From contig DGFE01000249.1 of assembly GCA_002391525.1 (NCBI GenBank), positions 1 to 8,988 on the forward strand: a stretch of DNA of 8,988 nt. Direction: 5' to 3'. This document shows, piece by piece, positions 6,972-8,988 of the stretch (positions are counted from its first letter, which is position 1; each line of letters opens with the position of its first letter). The translations under genes were made by a program, and so were the position numbers. The notes below the pieces were generated by a model. The model searched no databases. It was not told where the DNA came from and saw only the letters and a list, made by a program, of their open reading frames with translations. This DNA comes from Competibacteraceae bacterium UBA3908. GTDB lineage: Bacteria; Pseudomonadota; Gammaproteobacteria; Competibacterales; Competibacteraceae.

Positions 6972-8015
6972 TTACGGGGCCAGCGTCTTGAGCGCGTTGG
7001 CGTCCGCCGCGACCTGCTTGCGCTGGTCGGCGGGTAGCGGGATCAGACCCTTGCCGGCCAGATAGCCTTCGTTGCCGGCGGCCTTCTCGCTGGTGAACTC
7101 GGCGATGAATTCCTTGATGCCGGGGATGACGCCGACATGGGCTTTCTTGACATAGAAGAACAGCGGTCGCGACACCGGATACTTGCCGGAGGCGATGTTC
7201 TCGAAGTCGGGTTCGACGCCGTTGACGGCTTCACCCTGAATCTTGTCGAGGTTCTCTTCCAGGAAGCTGAAGCCGAAGATGCCCAGAGCGTTGGGGTTGG
7301 CCACCAGCTTGTTGACGATCAGGTTGTCGTTCTCGCCGGCCTCGATGTAGGCGCCATCCTCGCGAACGGTGGCGCAGACCGCCTTGGCCTTCTTCTCGTC
7401 GGTCTTTTCCAGCTCCTTGATCGCGGCGAATTCCTTGCAGCCGACATCCATCACCAGTTCGACGAAGGCGTCGCGGGTGCCGGAGGTGGGCGGCGGACCC
7501 AGCACCTCGATCTTGTTGGCGGGCAGTTCGGGGTTGACGTCCTTCCAGGTTTTAAGCGTGTTGGTGACCAGCTTGCCGGTGGCGGGGTCTGGAATCTCCT
7601 TGGCCAGCGCCAGCCAAATGTCCTTGATGGTCAAGGGCATCGGCTTGGTCTTCTTGGAAGAAGCGACCACGATGCCATCGAAACCGATGTTGACCTCGAC
7701 GATGTCCTTGACGCCGTTCTTGGCGCAGGTCTCGATTTCGGACTTTTTGATTGCACGGGAGGCGTTGCTGATATCGGGGTGTTGGACACCGACGCCACCG
7801 CAGAACAGCTTGAAACCGCCGCCGGTGCCGGTCGATTCGACCTTGGGGGTTTTGAAGCTGCTACCCTTGCCAAACTGCTCGGCAACCGCCGTCGAGAACG
7901 GATAGACGGTGGACGAGCCGACGATGCTGATATAGTCGCGGGCGGATTGGGCGTGGGCCGCGCCAGCCAGGACGAAAGTCGCCGCCACGGCGAGAGTGAG
8001 CTTCTGTTTGATCAC
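6972..8015 (-). CDS. pstS: Periplasmic phosphate-binding protein PstS
   Basis: This 347-residue protein captures inorganic phosphate in the periplasm and delivers it to PstCA. A Sec signal peptide is clear: MIKQK, a hydrophobic core (6-20) and an AHA cleavage site after residue 22, with mature QSARDYISIVGSS. Binding-loop motifs of the family are present: GSSTVYPF (33-40), STGTGGGFKLFC (61-72), SNASR (83-87), GFDGIV (111-116) and PTSGTRDAF (176-184). The length matches E. coli PstS (346). Translation begins with GTG at 8015, with GGAGG 5 bases upstream; this start gives a complete signal peptide. The mature protein has four cysteines (72, 97, 193, 214), which could form two disulfides. It is the first gene of the operon, preceded by a leader of about 100 bases and a Pho-box-like promoter. 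Confidence 0.97.
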   Translation of the reverse strand: MIKQKLTLAVAATFVLAGAAHAQSARDYISIVGSSTVYPFSTAVAEQFGKGSSFKTPKVESTGTGGGFKLFCGGVGVQHPDISNASRAIKKSEIETCAKNGVKDIVEVNIGFDGIVVASSKKTKPMPLTIKDIWLALAKEIPDPATGKLVTNTLKTWKDVNPELPANKIEVLGPPPTSGTRDAFVELVMDVGCKEFAAIKELEKTDEKKAKAVCATVREDGAYIEAGENDNLIVNKLVANPNALGIFGFSFLEENLDKIQGEAVNGVEPDFENIASGKYPVSRPLFFYVKKAHVGVIPGIKEFIAEFTSEKAAGNEGYLAGKGLIPLPADQRKQVAADANALKTLAP

Positions 8016-8020
8016 GAAGA

Positions 8021-8025
8021 CCTCC
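8021..8025 (-). promoter_or_regulatory. Ribosome binding site fixing the GTG start of pstS
   Basis: GGAGG on the minus strand lies 5 bases before the GTG at 8015. It is the best Shine-Dalgarno match upstream of pstS and supports GTG initiation. Confidence 0.8.
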
Positions 8026-8055
8026 GATACGGTTCGTTAAAGGATAAAAGACAGT

Positions 8056-8081
8056 ACCCAAGGCTGCTCGAAGCATTGGGT
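8056..8081 (-). promoter_or_regulatory. Hairpin in the pstS leader
   Basis: On the minus strand ACCCAA (8081-8076) pairs with TTGGGT (8061-8056), and inside it TGCT (8075-8072) pairs with AGCA (8068-8065) around a TCG loop, leaving a 3-base bulge (GCC). A T-rich stretch (CTTTTATCCTTT) follows about 5 bases later, ahead of the ribosome site. It may stabilise the message or act as a weak attenuator; its role is inferred from position only. Confidence 0.5.
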
Positions 8082-8122
8082 GTCAGGTAACGCTAAACCA
8101 ACATTACTACCGCTTGGCGGCT

Positions 8123-8156
8123 CTTATATTGCATTTGTATGTCAATTTTATTGCAA
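8123..8156 (-). promoter_or_regulatory. Putative PhoB-dependent promoter (Pho-box-like tandem repeats) of pstS
   Basis: On the minus strand three 11-bp units follow one another: TTGCAAT plus AAAA (8156-8146), TTGACAT plus ACAA (8145-8135) and ATGCAAT plus ATAA (8134-8124). The Pho box has the same build: 7-bp half-sites (consensus CTGTCAT) separated by 4-bp AT-rich spacers. Matches per half-site are 4, 5 and 4 of 7, always keeping TG and AT. TATAAG (8128-8123) lies 10 bases after the second half-site, the normal distance from a Pho box to a -10 element, and partly overlaps the third unit. This suggests transcription starts near 8116. Binding by PhoB is inferred. Confidence 0.6.
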
Positions 8157-8248
8157 TGCAGAATCGATGAGCCGTCTCGTCTGGCCAGCGGGTTGAGGCA
8201 ACAGGGGGTGGAAAAACAGATGTCGCGGACCGATGGCGGGGGATGAAG

Positions 8249-8988
8249 ATGAATGCGAGGACCATTCTGATCACGGGCTGCTCCTCGGGTATCGGTCAAT
8301 GCGTCGTACACGGTCTGAAATCGAGAGGTTGGCGGGTGTTCGCGACGGCTCGCCAGCCGGCGGACGTGGACCGGCTGCGGGCCGAAGGGCTGGAAAGTCT
8401 ACCACTGGATTTGCGCGATTCCACCTCCATTCAGGCCGCGGTGGCGATGGTGCTGGACCGAACCGGCGGTGGGTTGGATGCGCTGTTCAACAACGGCGCC
8501 TACGGCCAGCCGGGCGCAGTGGAGGATTTGAGCCGCGCGGCGCTGCGCGAACAATTCGAGACCAATCTGTTCGGAACGCAGGAATTGACCAACCAGCTGA
8601 TTCCGGTGATGCGCCGTCAGGGCGGCGGCCGGATTCTGTACCTCAGTTCGGTGCTGGGACTGGTGGCCTTTCCCTATCGCGGGGCCTATGTCGCCAGCAA
8701 GTTCGCGTTGGAGGGACTGGCCGATACGCTGCGGCTGGAACTGGTCGGCACGGGCATTCATGTCTGCCTGATCGAGCCGGGACCGATTCTCAGCCGGTTT
8801 CGCGACAATGCCCACGCCGCCTACCGGCGGCATATCCGCGCCGAAATCAGCCCGCATCGGGAGAAGTACGCGGCCTTGGAAACCCGGTTGACCCAGGAGG
8901 GACCGACCGCGCCGTTCACCCTGCCGCCGGAGGCGGTGCTGAAGCGGGTGATTCACGCGCTGGAAAGCCCCCGACCCCGCGCCCGCTA
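8249..8988 (+). CDS. Short-chain dehydrogenase/reductase (classical SDR), 3' end cut by window
   Basis: The first 246 residues of an SDR oxidoreductase are present; the frame is open at the window edge, ending inside a TA_ codon. It would use NAD(P)(H) to interconvert an alcohol and a carbonyl; the substrate cannot be read from the sequence. Rossmann motif TGCSSGIG (9-16), NNGAYG (81-86), and the catalytic set N106, S134, Y147 and K151 (YVASK) are all present, followed by EPGPI (176-180). Arg35 after the second strand (FATAR) hints at NADP(H) preference. CSSGIG and the C-terminal EAVLKRVIHALESPRPRAR stretch recall the 17-beta-hydroxysteroid-dehydrogenase-like subgroup of about 270-280 residues, so only some 30 residues seem missing. 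ATG at 8249 is preferred because GGGGG lies 6 bases upstream; an in-frame ATG at 8243 lacks that spacing. It diverges from pstS. Confidence 0.93.
   Translation, partial: MNARTILITGCSSGIGQCVVHGLKSRGWRVFATARQPADVDRLRAEGLESLPLDLRDSTSIQAAVAMVLDRTGGGLDALFNNGAYGQPGAVEDLSRAALREQFETNLFGTQELTNQLIPVMRRQGGGRILYLSSVLGLVAFPYRGAYVASKFALEGLADTLRLELVGTGIHVCLIEPGPILSRFRDNAHAAYRRHIRAEISPHREKYAALETRLTQEGPTAPFTLPPEAVLKRVIHALESPRPRAR

Noticed and set aside
7137..8090. Plus-strand open frame opposite pstS
   Set aside because: It is a shadow of PstS codons (Gly/Asp/Leu repeats) with no domain, and it crosses the pstS leader.
8182..8197. Sigma-54-like element (TGGCC...TTGA) before the SDR gene
   Set aside because: Spacing is right, but the near-invariant GC of the -12 element is replaced by GA.
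8093..8311. Small minus-strand open frame in the pstS-SDR gap
   Set aside because: No ribosome site was evident, it overlaps the start of the SDR gene and the Pho-box-like repeats, and it has no recognisable content.
8399..8956. Minus-strand open frame opposite the SDR
   Set aside because: The plus strand carries all SDR catalytic motifs; the antisense frame has none.

Overview
The window looks like a GC-rich proteobacterial chromosome, most likely from a gammaproteobacterium. The evidence is the complete pstS-pstC-pstA-pstB-phoU order, the enlarged membrane subunits PstC and PstA, and an NtrC-type sigma-54 activator. I cannot name a genus from sequence alone. The first 19 bases are the Tn5 mosaic end used in Nextera-type libraries. 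Position 1 is therefore a contig end with untrimmed adapter, and the window probably comes from an assembled draft genome or metagenome.

Layout, left to right. 40-1449 (+) is a three-domain sigma-54-dependent response regulator; its partner kinase, if adjacent, is lost beyond the contig end. 1529-2413 (+) is a DUF1028 (Ntn-hydrolase-like) protein with a C-terminal peptidoglycan-binding-like tail. A strong inverted repeat at 2429-2464 separates it from the convergent phosphate operon. On the minus strand, reading 8015 down to 2477, lie pstS, pstC, pstA, pstB and phoU. 8016-8248 is the regulatory gap between pstS and a divergent gene. 8249-8988 (+) is a classical short-chain dehydrogenase/reductase cut off by the window end.

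The five Pst/PhoU genes form one system. PstS binds phosphate in the periplasm, PstC and PstA form the channel, PstB powers transport with ATP, and PhoU links transporter state to phosphate signalling and limits uptake. Upstream of pstS there are three tandem 11-bp units resembling PhoB half-sites, with a -10-like hexamer at the usual distance. A structured leader follows, and a strong hairpin sits between pstS and pstC. This arrangement fits phosphate-starvation induction with more PstS made than the other subunits. No phoB or phoR gene is present.

I found no clearly new biological system. The points most worth a second look are the adapter at the left edge, the degenerate triple Pho box, the pstS-pstC hairpin, the enlarged PstC/PstA pair, the DUF1028 fusion and the base-composition break between the regulator and its neighbours.
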